DNA of 64,000 nucleotides from contig JACGCM010002318.1 of the NCBI GenBank assembly GCA_014058105.1, forward strand, positions 1 to 64,000. Reading direction: 5' to 3'. The notes under the pieces were generated by a model that was given only the letters and a program-made list of their open reading frames with translations, was not told the DNA's origin and searched no databases. Source of the DNA: Kingdonia uniflora (taxonomy: Eukaryota; Streptophyta; Magnoliopsida; Ranunculales; Circaeasteraceae). This document shows positions 1 to 12,612 of the stretch, piece after piece (positions within the stretch are counted from its first letter, which is position 1; each line of letters begins with the position of its first letter). Made by a program: the position numbers and the translations under genes.

Positions 1-3000
1 GCCACACCTTTGAAGATAAGGTAGCGCTCCTGTAACTATAAGTTGAACTAAATCTATCAAATATCAGAGTGAGCTTCCAATATCAATTCAAAAAGAAAAT
101 ATTGTACATAATCCATGTAGGTCTTCAAAGGTACCAAGTATCTCATAGTCCCCGCGATTATACGGGGAAAGCAAACACTCTCAAGTACCAGCCCCACTCC
201 TTGGGATTGAAGTTAACCGGCCAAGAAGGCTTGTAGGATCTGATTCCCTTTTCTTTAATCCAATTCTTAAAACAAATTAAATAGACGCAGAATAGTGTAG
301 AAAAACAATTTTTGCAATATATCACTTTCACTTTCAAAGCTAACTTCACTGTGTATTATCTTTTACAAGTAAATCAAACTGTATTGGCTTATTGGTAATT
401 AAATTACCACCTTTGATATGAACAACCGGCCCGTGAGAATGATCAATGTTGTTCTCATGCATTCCATGGTTAGTTGTACAAGCTAATTATATGGCTAGTA
501 GGACTAAGTATTACAAAATTGTTAAAATTATGGGGACTATTGATCTCTAGCTAGTAGCCTATAGGCATGAAAAGAATAGTTTTGAAGCATTGGTAGTCTA
601 CAATAAAAGTTCAAAAAAAACCAAATTTGATGCAATTGTTTGCGCAATGAAGGAAAGTAGTTTTCAATAACTGTGAGGAAAAATGCAACACGAGTAGAAC
701 AAAATTAGGATTCCATAGGCTAAACATTCTAACAATGTCTGAAGCAAAGGTGTTGTAACTTTATTAAGTTCACAGGGTTAAGCCAAAGTGTATAATCTGA
801 AAATAACATCCAATTTTTGTTAAAAAAATTGTGACAACAAACATTACTTCTCGATTGAATAGAAAACTAAGGATTACCTTAATTTGCCCTCATGAATATA
901 GAATCATGAACAAGAAACTGATACCAGTACCACTCGAGGTCAGTAGAGCTAAGGTCAATTTAGCAGCAAGCATAATGCTATTACTGATTATGGACGGATT
1001 TCATGTCTATAAAGAAACCTAAATATAATAATAAATACTTGTAGAAGGGCGAGCAAAGTTCATGGACGGGAAACAAACAGATAAGAAAATAATTAGCACT
1101 GGGTTATATATCTCAAGAAAGTAAGGAAAAGAAGAAATCACAAAAGATCGGAGCAACTAACGAAGTCAGAGATTTGATAAAGGACATTGCTTACATAGCA
1201 ACCCCCCCCCCCCCCTAAACCATGTGAAAGTACTCATAACCAGGTGAAGTATTCAAATCTCAGACCAAGCCGATTGAAATAATATACACATTTAAACGAA
1301 CAACATTAACATCATCCAAATTGCAAGAATTAAAGAATTTAATCAAAGATTCTTGAAAACATCACCTGATCCAAATAATAGAAGTTAAGTTGGATCATTG
1401 TAGGATCTTACAAAACCATCCCGGTTCTACTTTCATGCCTATTACAATTGTAACCAATCGAAATTTTTTTGCGCCATTACCTACACCCAATATTAAAAAT
1501 CATACCCAAGCTAAAAAGTGCTTGAATTTCATTTAACGTTGTAGCAATAAAGTGAAACAATGATAGACCATAGATCTGTCAGACATACAACAAATAAAAT
1601 AATCTACAAGAAAAGTCTCTTATACATGAATCACCTGCAAGAATTGAGTAGCCTAAGACCAAGAACATAATTCTACAATACAGGAGAACTAACAATGCAC
1701 TAGATAAGTTGATGACAGAAGTGAAAAGATTTAACCTAAACGAATAGGCGGATCGTTCTTCAAAAGTCCTATGGTCTATGAAGTGTAGTTAAGGAAAACG
1801 AAGGCTTTGCAGAGAAGGAGCAAGGGGTAAAAGGTTGAAATGTAGTTTATTGGAGCTTGGAGTTGATGAAAGAAAGGGTTCCAAAAAGCTAATTAACGAA
1901 ACACTTTGAGTTTCTTTTTATCTTTCAAGAGTAAAAACCAAATAATATTGTTCAAAAGATGCTATGAAAAAATTATCGCAGATAAAGACCCACGATAATA
2001 TAGTTTTAGGAAAAGAAAGTTGGGATATGATGGCGTTTATTTGGTAACTTCATTGATATGAAATTTCAATAGCATTCATAGAAAATGCTCTTATTTAAGA
2101 CTATCATAGTACTTTTTTTTTTGTAGTGCTGTTTATTAGTTAAACCCCGTGTGTTTCAAGCTTGGATTATTGTGAAAGTTAACATCTTTGAGCTTCTATG
2201 AAAATATATGTATCTAGTTTCCCAGATAGAACTGGGGAAACTACGTCTAAAATGCATGTCCTAGATTTTTCCTCGATAAGAACATTATAATCAGGTATGA
2301 AACATATAGCGTCCATGACCAAAAAGTACGTTTTATAGTAATTGATGCCATGTATTTATGAGAAAGTCCTGTGCAATTAGTATTTACCTTGTATCTTATT
2401 ACATTTCTGTGTTCATCATGTTTCCGTGCCAAATACCTGGTGTATAACCGGCCGGCCTTCTAAATATTAACCTACAGACAATATGTCCGAACACTTTGCA
2501 TTTTACTAGCGAGTAGTTGAGTCAGCTGGGATCGCAGAGTCCCATTGGGACAATCATGACAATTGTGACACACGTCCACCGTACGGGGTTCTGGATCGTC
2601 ATCCTTGATGGCGGAGTTAGACAATAAATTTAAATACATTATCGACAACAACTTAGGATGGTCCCAAGTTGTACCAATACAACTAATTGATTGAGATCTC
2701 TCTGTTATCCTAGTTATGTACCATACCGAACATGTTGGTATGCACTAACTGGTGCGCAGTATAGAAATAGCCAGGTTAAGGGGTAGCTACATCTAAGATG
2801 ACATCTACACCATTAGTCATGTATGGTCCAATTTCTATCGTTCCTTGAAAGTCATTTCTTTGTTATGAGGACGTCCACGGGGTCTCTGATCTTTGATTAT
2901 TTGTGGGAGGACGGGAGATCCTTTCGTAGCCTTCAACCATGCAGGAGCATTACTTGTAGTGCTGCCCCATGGTTCTTTGAGTAGCGTCACGACATGTCTT

Positions 3001-4358
3001 TGTGAAATGGGTAAGTAAAGTATAGTGAACTTCACTGTCACTCGATTTAGTAATAGGTCTAGATGCTACCGATGGTATTTCCCAAGTTAACTTAAGAATT
3101 CCATGGCATTAAATGTCATATCTCAGCCTAATGTGCGAAATTTGTTTGTCAAAAGTGATTGTCTACGAATTCTGCAATAATTAATGACATAGAATATAGG
3201 GGTTACAATAATCGGAAGATAGGAGGTAAATAATAGCCCACGTAATACCAAGGTGGCGTTACGGTCCCATTCTTACGTGTGCAGAGGTGCTAGCAAGTAC
3301 CTGACACAAGAACATCTGAAGGTGTGCAAATATGGGGTGACATGGGTTCTAACCCAGAGTAGTGACTAGGTACTTTGGGGAAAACGGGATTACGCTCTCG
3401 AATGAGTCTAATCACTACTCATACATGCAAGATTAGATGACCCCAAGAAGAGTAGTGGAAGTTGAGTCGTGAAGACAGTACCTAGGGATTATCTGCAATT
3501 GCTTGATGATTCTTGGCTATGCCTTCTGGGTATGGACATGGGGGTACAATATTCCGCATTTATACCAGTGAGCGGATGCAATTAATATTGAAGGGGGGAG
3601 GTAAACTTACTTGCGCCGTCAAACTCGGATGACTGATCGGGCACTGGGGAAATGAGTTCGTAACTAAATAATTTGTGGAAGAAATCTTGCAAACGCCATG
3701 TTTAGAAAGAAGACAATAGGAAACTGTGTGTGTTGGCCATCTCAAAGATTAACAATTAATGACCCCTTCTTCTAAAATATTATTAAACCGAACCACTTAT
3801 TGGATGGATGATGAGGTTCTACATATATCTCCATGGATACGTTTGAAAAAAGGTGTGGAGACGGAGACTCTTACTTTCACCTTGGTTATGCAGGGGAGGT
3901 GTATAATCATTTCCCTGGAGACAAAGTGTATTGCAAGAAAAAAAAAAAATGGCAAAAAGAAAGAGGTCTCGCTAGAATGCAGATCTTCTTCTTTCAAAGA
4001 AGTTTGGACTACTATCAATATCTTCCTCATTCATTCTATAACTGAATATCTAGATGATCGTTCCATAGTTTGAATGATTTTCTTGTAAGGAAAAAAAAGT
4101 GTTATAGTGTAAGTCCGACATACGGAATGTCTATGGAATATAGCTGAGGGGGCATGGGACACCGTTTCTAATACCATATTAGACCTTTGGGAGTGGTCGA
4201 AGTTGCATAAACAAAACATTAGTTTGGCCCTTCTCCCCTAGTTTTACGTGATAGCAATGTCATGGAATCCCGAAAGATGAGTAAATTTCCTGGTGTGAAA
4301 TTACTCGCATAGAAAGTGGAATAAGAATACTCAGTATCGTAACTGTTGGGCAGTAGTA
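1..4358. other. No recognisable gene; unannotated AT-rich sequence
   Basis: Both strands were read and no conserved domain, transposon end or splice-supported exon was recognised. Open frames here are short (up to about 100 codons), overlap each other and show no family resemblance. A 14-base cytosine run lies at 1202-1215. The stretch 2450-3750 is less AT-rich than its surroundings and could be an old element or low-copy spacer, but I cannot assign it. Confidence 0.5.
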
Positions 4359-6926
4359 TGTTAATTGACCCTGATTTTATTTTCCTAATTATAGTTTATT
4401 ATTATATTCATATGTGATACCCGCATATTCTTATCATTCTCTGTCGCATATTAATTATCCACGTTAATGTCGCATACATTCCCATATTACTCCCTCATCC
4501 ATGTGATCGATAATTCCTTTCGGCAAGTTTTGTCTATTAGAGCATTTTCGGCGTTCCTGTGGTTTCAGGCGATAGGGCGGTGTTGTGATTTATGGGACCC
4601 CTAGTTGGGTTGTATTTGGTGGTTGTGTGGCTGTTGTTAGTGTGGTTTTGGGGGTCAGTGATCTTTTGGGTATTTTGGCATTGCTTGAGGTGGACGTAGC
4701 GGGCGTTTCCGGGGTGAATCCTTTATAGGATTCTGGGTTTTTTCTGAACATTCCAGTTCTATTCGAGCAAGACTTTCTCTGTTCTAATAGGATCCTTCTT
4801 GGTACAGTTGGATTTTCCCTGGGTTACATTATTCGAATAGGATTTCCCCTGTTCGAATAAAGATTTCCCTCTATTCGAATAGGACTTCCCTCTGTTCGAA
4901 TAGGATCCTTCTTAGAAACAGTTGTTTTTTCCCCTGAACTATTTTATTCAAATAGGATGTTTCTCTATTCGAATAAGTCCTTCCTTGTACAGTTGAGCTT
5001 TCTTCGCTGACCTTTTCAATTCTAACAAGCCTTCTCTCTATTCGAATAAGAATATTCTTATTCGAACTGAGGTACGTTTTGATCATTGTTGGGTTTAATG
5101 CTTTCTTTTCCTCACTTCTCTCTTCACTCAAACTCACTCTCTATCTCTCCTCTCCCTAACCGGTTCCCCTCTCCTCCATACTCTTGATCCAATGTCCCCA
5201 TCACTCACGGATTCTTCGTCAGCTTTATCACAACCTTCCTCCTATCCTTGGTGAGTTATTCTCGAATCCCTTTCCGTTCTTTCTCTCTCGATTCGGTGTA
5301 TGGTTAATTCTAAGGTTTGGGTTTTGTTGCCGTTTTCTTAAATTAATTGTTGCTTGTTGTTGTTATTGGTTGTGATAGCTTGTTTGTTGTTCCGATTGCC
5401 TCGTCATCGATCCTAGGTTCAGTATTCCGAGTTGGTTTTCTGCCGAACTTGAATTATTATCAGGCGAGTTTTATTCCCTCATTTCTAAGTATCCATACTA
5501 GTTTCTGAGTATTGTTTTAGAGTGTTAATTGAACTTAGAGATGCTATGTAATTAAACTATAATTTAACCTAGGATTTTCGGTTTATATTGTTAACCTGTA
5601 GTTTAGGGCTTGTTAATTATTCGGGAGCTTGGTTTATGGTTCGTATAGGACCTGAGCTTAGTTAGTAGTGGTTGGGCTAGCGTTCTCGTGGCTTTACCCC
5701 TGAATGCCTTTCAGCCTTAAGAGATATGTGTTCGATATAGTGACGGTTAGGTTGCGGTGTCGGCTATGCTTAGTCGGTGCAACCGAGTCCCTAATCATAC
5801 GGATTGTGTTGCTGTGTGAGCGGCAGCTGTGTTGTTTTCTTGTGCAACTGTTGCACTTTAATAACTTATAATAACATCTTTCAAAACTTATTGAGATTGG
5901 ATACACGAACACCTGCTTCGGTTAACCTCCGATAGGATCCAAGGAGTCCTAGGAACGGGTTAAATTTTTTGGTGAGATTGGGAATGACACTATCATACCT
6001 AATTCAACCACTCAGGAGTGTTAAATGGTATGAGACAGAGTCATGGAGATCCTAATTTATCCACGTTGAGGTTAAAATTCCTTGAAATAATACAGACTAT
6101 TACTCCGTTGGGTTAGAAACTCCCATTACCACTTTGATCAGTGAGACCTATCCTTAGCTTGGTCGAGCTTACCAAATCGTACCTGTGTGTCCCCTTACTG
6201 ACCTCTTTAAGAAGATTAGACGTTAGTGGCTGATCAACCTACTACTTAGGAATTACAAGTATCAATTTTATAGCATCACGTCACACTGCACCAAAGATAA
6301 GTATGGGATTATCCTAGTCATCACGTCACGTCATTGCATTGCATATTCTCTTATCATCGCATCTCCCTCCTCTCACATTCTTGACTCCATTCTCCACCCT
6401 CTTATCAACTCTTTATCCGTTGTAGTCATTTATATATTGCTAGACTTGTGTAAACTTGTTCCTTTATTACATCATCTCTACCTCTATTTCTAGTACAGGT
6501 TTATTAGTAGGATATTTAGTTCTGTTGGGTTTAGTGAGCCGTGGTTTGCTCACTCATTTTATAACCATTTCAGAGGTTAAGTAGCTTGGACTTCCGCGTG
6601 GTTAGCCAGTTCAGAGACAGATTTTACCGCTGCAGATTTCCTTTAGTTCTAGATTTTTGTAGGTGTTCTCAGCATATGTTGCTGAGTTTATTTGAGATAT
6701 TGTATTACATTTTCTACTGATGTGTATATATATATCTTTTGCTTCCGTGTTATATTATTATTGTTATTTCTTTACTCTGATGATTATTGCTATATGTGAA
6801 TAGTCGAGCCAGAATTTGTCTGCGGCTTGGCTATTTGTGGGGTTGAATCCTTAGATTCCCCGACCTGCACTACTTAGAATCTAGTAGTTGGTCAAGCTAC
6901 CGATTACTGGATTTTGGGGCGTGACA
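4359..6926 (+). mobile_element. Solo LTR of a chromovirus-like Gypsy element
   Basis: This is one of four related long LTRs in the window; the others are at 29440-32774, 46708-49407 and 52901-55088. It reads on the plus strand. It ends in the family terminus GGGGCGTGACA at 6926, preceded by the conserved CTTTTGCTTCCG block and a short TA repeat near 6728-6755. Its start is less clear: the diverged text near 4359 (TGTTAATTGACC) corresponds to TGTAGTGACC in the better copies. No gag or pol lies beside it, so recombination between two LTRs has probably left a solo copy. Flanks give only a weak target duplication (AGTAG/AGTAA). The 2.57-kb length is close to the 2.70 kb of the full copy. Confidence 0.75.
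4752..5068. repeat. TTCGAA-rich array inside the solo LTR
   Basis: Repeated short inverted motifs of the kind TATTCGAATAGG and CTGTTCGAATA occur roughly every 25-35 bases, many centred on the palindrome TTCGAA. The same array sits in the equivalent place in the other three LTRs of this family. The apparent peptide repeats in this stretch come from the array and are not proteins. Confidence 0.8.
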
Positions 6927-7479
6927 AGTAATGTGGCACTACCAGTATCTTCTATCATACATGTTGGCCAAGATAGTAATAGTCATGACATCGCTGTTAC
7001 ATGAGGTCAAAGTCGAGATATATTTCTTATCTCGTATGATTTAGTGCGTGGTACTACTGTCTACCAGGCAATTGTCGCTATTTATCTAATTATCAGAAAA
7101 TGCTCGATGAGCTGAAAGATCCATATGGGCAACTTGTATATAGCAAAAAATATTAACATATAATAAATATAACTAAAAAGTAAATATCTCATAGATGATA
7201 ATACTGAATGTATACCACAACACTTATTAAACTAAACCAACCATTATGTTTCGATCATAATCTTAAAAAAGTAGTAGTAAAGCAAATCTACTACTAACAA
7301 ACAAGCAAAAAAACTACTGTGCTCTTAATATGTGACATCAATCATCCTATGAGAAGCTGTTATTGACTACTCATGAGTCTGGTCAATCACCGCATCAGTA
7401 TCCTTAAAGAAATTTGTCGTAAAAAATTCTATTGTCAAAAAATTGATATTAACAGTCATATGGTGGACTTGGACATGAA
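6927..7479. other. No recognisable feature
   Basis: AT-rich sequence between the solo LTR and a gag remnant. I see no open frame with family resemblance and no repeat structure. Confidence 0.4.
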
Positions 7480-8262
7480 CATCCTCGACCATCTTAGGTG
7501 ACCTACAATCCCCCACCCAGTGTCCAATCTCTTCACAGTTTAAACACGGAGAGCCTTTGTTAGGCTATTTATTCTTCCCTTCCCCTTTCTTGCTAGCTCG
7601 TTTACTCTCCTTTCCTCTTTGAGGGGCAAGGGAATTTGATTCCTGCCTTTTCTCCTGTTATTCTCTTCACGAGTCTATCAACCGCCACGATTGCGATTGT
7701 TGTTACCCCAAGTTATGACATTGTGTACGCCACGTACCGACTTCCTCCCAGCTGGCCTCATCTCATGATTTCTCATATGGAGTTCATCATTCTGGTTAAG
7801 AGTAGTAGCGCCTGGATAAGAGTAGAGTACTTATTAAATCCCTCTATTATATCTTTATTCGTTGCCAGTGTCTCAAACAACCTAAGTGTGATGATGATTT
7901 TATGGAGTGCTGAGTTCTAGTCATAGACAGTCCAAAAATCTTGAAACCTTAGCGTGTTTTATTGGTGCCTTGCTCTGGGAAGCAAGGCCATTTTCTGTTC
8001 TCCAGAGCGCTCTGTCAAGATGACCTAGAGGTTACTAGGTTTAGTCTCAATAAGGTATTCCATCTTTAAATCCCCTCGGATGTGGATACGGATAGTGACC
8101 AAGGCCTTTGGCTTGTCTATAGGAGTCACATTGTTCTTGTCAACTATTGTCTCATTAAGTCCCAGAGCTTTGAGATGCAATCTAGCGTCCAAGTACCAAG
8201 TGAGGTAGTTGGCTTCAAAAAGTAGCAGTGCGTCAAAATCAACATTCTCAAGTTTCACAGCC
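7480..8262 (-). pseudogene. Copia-type gag fragment with a CCHC zinc knuckle
   Basis: Remnant of a retrotransposon gag gene, the nucleocapsid/capsid protein that packages element RNA. The N-terminal part (8258 down to 8025) has the UBN2-type pattern with NYLTWYLDARLHLKALGL and a following IHIRGDLKMEYL block. Farther down, at about 7800-7690, a frame reads NHEMRPAGRK and then an asparagine- and glycine-rich basic tail. At about 7505-7547 it ends in a zinc knuckle of the form C-X2-C-X4-H-X4-C (CLNC, GHW, GDC). These parts lie in different frames with stops between them, so the gene is broken. No LTRs or pol were found next to it, so it may be a fragment or a gag-only relic. Confidence 0.65.
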
Positions 8263-9159
8263 CTCTGAAATACAACATGTAAATCTTAATGTAGTTGTAA
8301 TTTAACAATAAACATTATCATGCATGTATGAATATAATAGTAATTTAGAAAAATTGGGGAAAGTAACTGATTCTTAATTAAGCAAATATGTGAACCTGGT
8401 TCATATTCTAATACTCATGTTATTTGTTAAATTACTAATTTACTGAGTAAAAGAGATGATTTTAACATAAGATGTGCATTTTAATAGTCTTAGCCAAGAC
8501 AAAATATTTAAAACTACTTGTTGTTGTAGCCTTAATTAACTATCTTGAGTTTCCTAACTCTATAGTTTTATAAGGTCTGTATATTCTATCCAAATGAACC
8601 ATTTGCTACGAATATGTATGTTTAGCAGATGAGTGGTTTTATCCTTGAACTCTACTGGGTTCCCCATATATGTATTTAAACCTATCTTTAAACTAACGAT
8701 TTAAAAATATATCAGCGTGCTGTAATGACCTATATACTTTTAGATATTATTAGGTAACATCTAATTGTACCGAGATACAAAAAATTAGTATATAGAAGTC
8801 ATATTTTTAGAAATTGGACTAGGTCAATCAACGATTGTGTACTCAATAATATCCTGGATATTATAGTGTATTCAAAAATGACTCCAAGTCGTATCTGAAT
8901 TAGTCAATGTTTCATTTTATCTCTAACCCCCAGTAAAAATAAGTAGTATCTAAGGGCATATAGTATTTTAAAATTCTACTAGCTCTCGTTGGAGATTAGG
9001 TAAATTAAAATGTTATTTTATATCCAATATAAAATCTTTATAAATAAAAACTATAATATGCTTAACCCTATCTAATTATTTTCCCAAAAAATAAAAAAAT
9101 AGGGTCCTCTTAGTGGTCAAAGCAGGGATAGAAAAAAATAAAAACAAAAAGAATTAGTT
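8263..9159. other. No recognisable feature
   Basis: Very AT-rich sequence with no supported gene, element terminus or tandem structure. A short poly-A-rich stretch lies near 9090-9150. Confidence 0.4.
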
Positions 9160-9870
9160 CTGACTTGGTTTGAATCGGTCTGAACTGAGTCAAAACCAAA
9201 AACTGGGTTTGTACCGAGTTTAGACTGGTTTAGACCTAGTCTAAATTGTTTAGGCTTAGTTGGACCAGGTTTTGGGCCAGGTCTAGACATGGTTTTAGAC
9301 CGGGTGATGTGTCATCGTGTCTCTGAGACATTTGACACGTCTGCGATAAGGACATATGACAACACATGTATGTGACACATGGCCTGACATGTTGGTGCTA
9401 CGTCAGATCTGTGGATCCCAGGTGCTTCGTTAGCATGGCATGTGGCAATGCTATATTAGTACGTGGGACCTCCCCCCCGATGACAAATCATTAGGTGGGA
9501 CCCTAGTACTATGTGGCTTACCACTTCAGCAGCTGTGGAACCTTTGGTGCCATGTCAACCTACTACGTGGTAGTGACACATCAGTATGTGGGTCCCTCTA
9601 TATCATGTGGTATTGACATGTGATCATGTGGATTCCAGGTACCACATTATCACTATTACAACCCGATAGCTTATCATGATACGCCAATACTTTATGGGAC
9701 CATTCCTACCCTATTAACTAATGGGGTCTGCCACGTCACTACGTGTAGGACCCACCAATTTAGCCTATTATGGAGTGACAAATCAATAATGTGGGTCTGA
9801 CCATAGTTTGATGACATCAGTAACCTCAAAACCCTAGGATGACATCATCCTTAGGTTAGCTAGTTTGACC
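9160..9870. repeat. Diverged short-period repeats (GACCTGGTTTAGAC and CATGTGGGACC types)
   Basis: Two repeat textures follow each other. 9160-9310 is built from variants of GGTTTAGACCTAGTCTAAA. 9310-9870 is built from variants of ACGTGGGACC, TGACACATGTGG and CCAGGTGCCAC, recurring every few tens of bases. It is richer in G and C than the flanks. It resembles an old minisatellite or the subterminal part of a DNA transposon. No terminal inverted repeat could be assigned. Confidence 0.5.
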
Positions 9871-10519
9871 CGGACCTGTTACCTGACACGAACCCGACCC
9901 GAATTTCGCGGGTTTGGGTTTAGCATTTCTATGTTTTAGATCAATTTGGGTCAACCCAACTAACCCATTTAGTTCAGGTTTCACTGTCCCGGGTTTGGAT
10001 TGACCCGTGAACCCATTTAACTCAATTATAATTTAATGTTTTACTCTAACCAATTCTCGCCAAAAAGCGCCGATTGGACAAAAATGGTAACAATTACTTC
10101 ATTTTCCTCTATTTCATTCTACTTTTTTCAATATATGTTTTTCACCAACGAACTCTTGATTATTGGAACAAAGAATTTTTAGTTTTCCCATTTGTGCTTC
10201 TTCAAAAGTGTTTGATTATTGAATTTCTCTATCTAGTTCTCTCTCTCTATATTTTGTAGTAAAGGGTTATTCACCCCAACGACTTTGATACTCTTTAGCA
10301 TTCTCATAGGTTAAACTTTTGTTATACCATTATCTCTTTCTCTCCCTCTCTAAGGAATGTTCTATCTTTAAATCTCTTTTTTGTAATTTGTGTATTTTCT
10401 ATGGATTGTTATCGTTTACTAGATGTGAGCTTTTAATCTCATCTCACTACTGATTTTTAGATGTTCTCACAATTTCCCTCTAATTATCTGATTCTCACTT
10501 ACATTTTATGATTTGTTTT
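9871..10519. other. GGGTT/AACCC-rich stretch and AT-rich spacer
   Basis: From about 9880 to 10020 the text is rich in GACCCG, GGGTTTGGG and AACCCA motifs, like the element-end sequence at 10525-10705. The rest is AT-rich with pyrimidine tracts and has no supported gene. Confidence 0.35.
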
Positions 10520-10524
10520 TACTT

Positions 10525-10705
10525 ATACGGGTTAAGCGGTTGGGTTGGGTCGTGTTGGACCAACCAGATTATATGCAGGTCGGCTTTGGGTCCACGAATC
10601 TGACATGTTCAATAAATGGGTCGGGTTTGGGTTTGGCTTTTCTCCACCGGATCCCGCGATGACTCGTGACGGGTTACCCGACCCAATTGCCACCCCAAAG
10701 GTTAG
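10525..10705. mobile_element. Possible hAT-like nonautonomous element end
   Basis: The stretch is rich in GGGTTGGGTCG and GGGTCGGGTTTGGG and closes with ACCCGACCCAATTGCCACCCC. Many plant nonautonomous elements of the hAT superfamily end in text of this kind (GGGGTGGCAA plus GGGTCGGG repeats). The matching opposite end may lie near 9880-10030, where similar motifs occur, but no exact inverted repeat or 8-bp target duplication was identified. The open frame across this region is probably incidental. Confidence 0.35.
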
Positions 10706-11693
10706 CCGCTGTAAAAATAAAATTGACAGATTCGTCGTGATTTTTAGCTATTTTCACGGCCAATTTCCCGACAATCCATTTACATTTAGAAGGTGCACAA
10801 TATATGCCTGCGATGGTTGGAATGTAGGCCATGCAACAAAATTATACTCAAAGACTAATAATGTCGATTTTTTTTTAGTAAAATACCTCTCAAAACAAAC
10901 CTTGAAAAAGGGTAAAAATAAATAGTTATAATTTGTAAAATAAAAAATGCCTAAAAAGGCTTGATTTTTCCCTAATCAGATCTATACAACTACATATGAA
11001 TAGATATAATCATTACTATATGCATAAATCACTAGATTTAATGGAAAAAATAGTTATACCTCTCTGCAGCATAATTAATCCTTAATCGAGAGAGAGATAA
11101 AGATATCTGATAATCCAATTAGCTCCTCATAGAGTCGATGCTGATAACGTATTGAGAAGAAAAGTAAAATACAATCTATTTAACCATACAAGCACATAAA
11201 CATAAATAGAGAGAGAGAAGGTAGGCTTTCATTTGGTTTTCTTAGGTTACTGAAATAAGCCCTTATAGGGTCATAAATAGAAGCCTTACAAATATATAGG
11301 CTTAAGAGTCGATGGCCCACCCAAAACCTAGTTTGAGTTGGGCCCAACCGTAATGGTTCCTAGCGATTACTACTTACTTCCAATTACAATATGAATTACA
11401 TGTATATTATGGACTAAAGTTCCTTACAACTAGCAAGAACTTCAATCCTTTCATTAAGGACTTGCGGAAAGTTGGAATTCATAGGTTTTGTGGCATTTGG
11501 GAAGCTAGGAACTTATCTCAGCTTTAAGTAGTTACCGATGTAGTTATTGCCATTAAAGCTCAATTTTATGATATTGGTATGGAATTGCATAATTTTCAAG
11601 TTTCTTAGGATGATATGATCTAGTTAAACATGTGTATTACCTATTTTTGTTCTCATATAGGAATCGGAGCTAGAGTGGAGATACTGTCGATAA
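10706..11693. other. Intergenic sequence with a possible LTR relic
   Basis: At about 11140-11300 the minus strand reads ATACGTTATCAGCATCG next to GA-repeat and TATA-like text. This is the kind of sequence found just inside some plant Copia LTRs, but no second LTR was found, so the assignment is weak. No coding sequence is recognised. Confidence 0.25.
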
Positions 11694-11918
11694 TGAAAGA
11701 GTGAATTTCAATTGATATTCTATTCGAATTTACAAGGCTTTAAATAGCCATTCGGAAGATAAGTACATAGGTAATGTGATAAATATAACTTGCCTTATAT
11801 CATGGGATTACAATCTATCGTCTAATAGTATGAGATAAGTATACCTAAAGATAAACACATTCTATAAAGTTTATGTTGCCTTAGATTTATCACTACTATT
11901 ATGAGCTTTATCCCTAAT
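11694..11918 (-). repeat. 3' LTR of Copia element A
   Basis: Clearly similar over its length to 15923-16122, including the shared block GATATTCTAT and the stretch around ATCATGGGATT. On the element strand a G-rich tract (GTGGGGGTGT), the polypurine primer, lies directly upstream at 11919-11931. Confidence 0.8.
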
Positions 11919-11929
11919 ACACCCCCACA

Positions 11930-12600
11930 AGCTGATGGGGCATTGGAAAGGCCCTTTGTGAAGATATCAGTGATTTGGTCGAATGTATGGACGTATCGGA
12001 CATCAACTTCCTTTTGAACAACCTTTTCACGAATATAATTGTAATCAAGTTTGAGAGGTTTCATGCGAGAGTGGAAAACCGGATTGGAGGCCATAAAGAT
12101 AGAACTAATATTATTACACCAAATAAGTGAAGTAGTCGAGATAAAAATCTACAAGTCCTTGAACGAAATGCATATTAAATTTCAGTTGTCGTATGCACCA
12201 ATTGTCGATATTTTGATTCTGTACTAGAATGAGAAACTATCAACTGCTTTTTAGCATTCCAAGAAATAGAGGTCTTGCCCAAGAAAATGCATAAGCCATC
12301 GGTAGATCTTTGGTCAATTAGACTTCTGGCATAATCTGCATTTGAATAAGCATTCACACTTAAGCGGACGGGTTAGAAGAATAGTCCATGATCATATGTC
12401 CCTTTAACATAATGGAGAATCCGTTTAACAGCCATCCAGTGGGTCATTGTAGATTGATGCATAAATTGATACATGGTCAGCGGCAAATACAAGATCTGGC
12501 TTTGTTAAAGTAAAGTGCTCCCACTACACTATGATTCCTAGTGGCATCATGTAACAATTAACCATCGGAAACATCATGCTTCTTTCTATTAATGTGTAGA
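11930..12600 (-). pseudogene. Copia A pol: RNase H and reverse transcriptase C-terminal remnant
   Basis: The frames at 12175-12357 and 11822-12094 carry the Copia RNase H signature: YSNADYARSLIDQRSTDG, then ISWNAKKQLIVSHSSTESKY, and near the end IREKVVQKEVDVRYVHT with DIFTKGLS. A short reverse-transcriptase tail lies at about 12480-12560 (LLHDATRNHSVVGAL). RNase H would remove the RNA template during reverse transcription. The frames are separated by stops. The start of the reverse transcriptase, including its YVDD active site, is absent, so the element cannot move on its own. Confidence 0.75.
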
Positions 12601-12612
12601 GTAATTTGGAGA

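Noticed and set aside
3759..4073. Three overlapping open frames on both strands
   Set aside because: They are mutually overlapping shadows with poly-Lys from an A-run and no recognisable family.
4752..5068. Heat-shock elements in the TTCGAA arrays
   Set aside because: Heat-shock elements need alternating nTTCn and nGAAn units of five bases (TTCnnGAA). Here TTC and GAA are directly adjacent, so the spacing is wrong.
10545..10925. A 126-codon open frame as a host gene
   Set aside because: It runs through GGGTCGGG-type transposon-end sequence and has no domain or codon pattern of a real protein.
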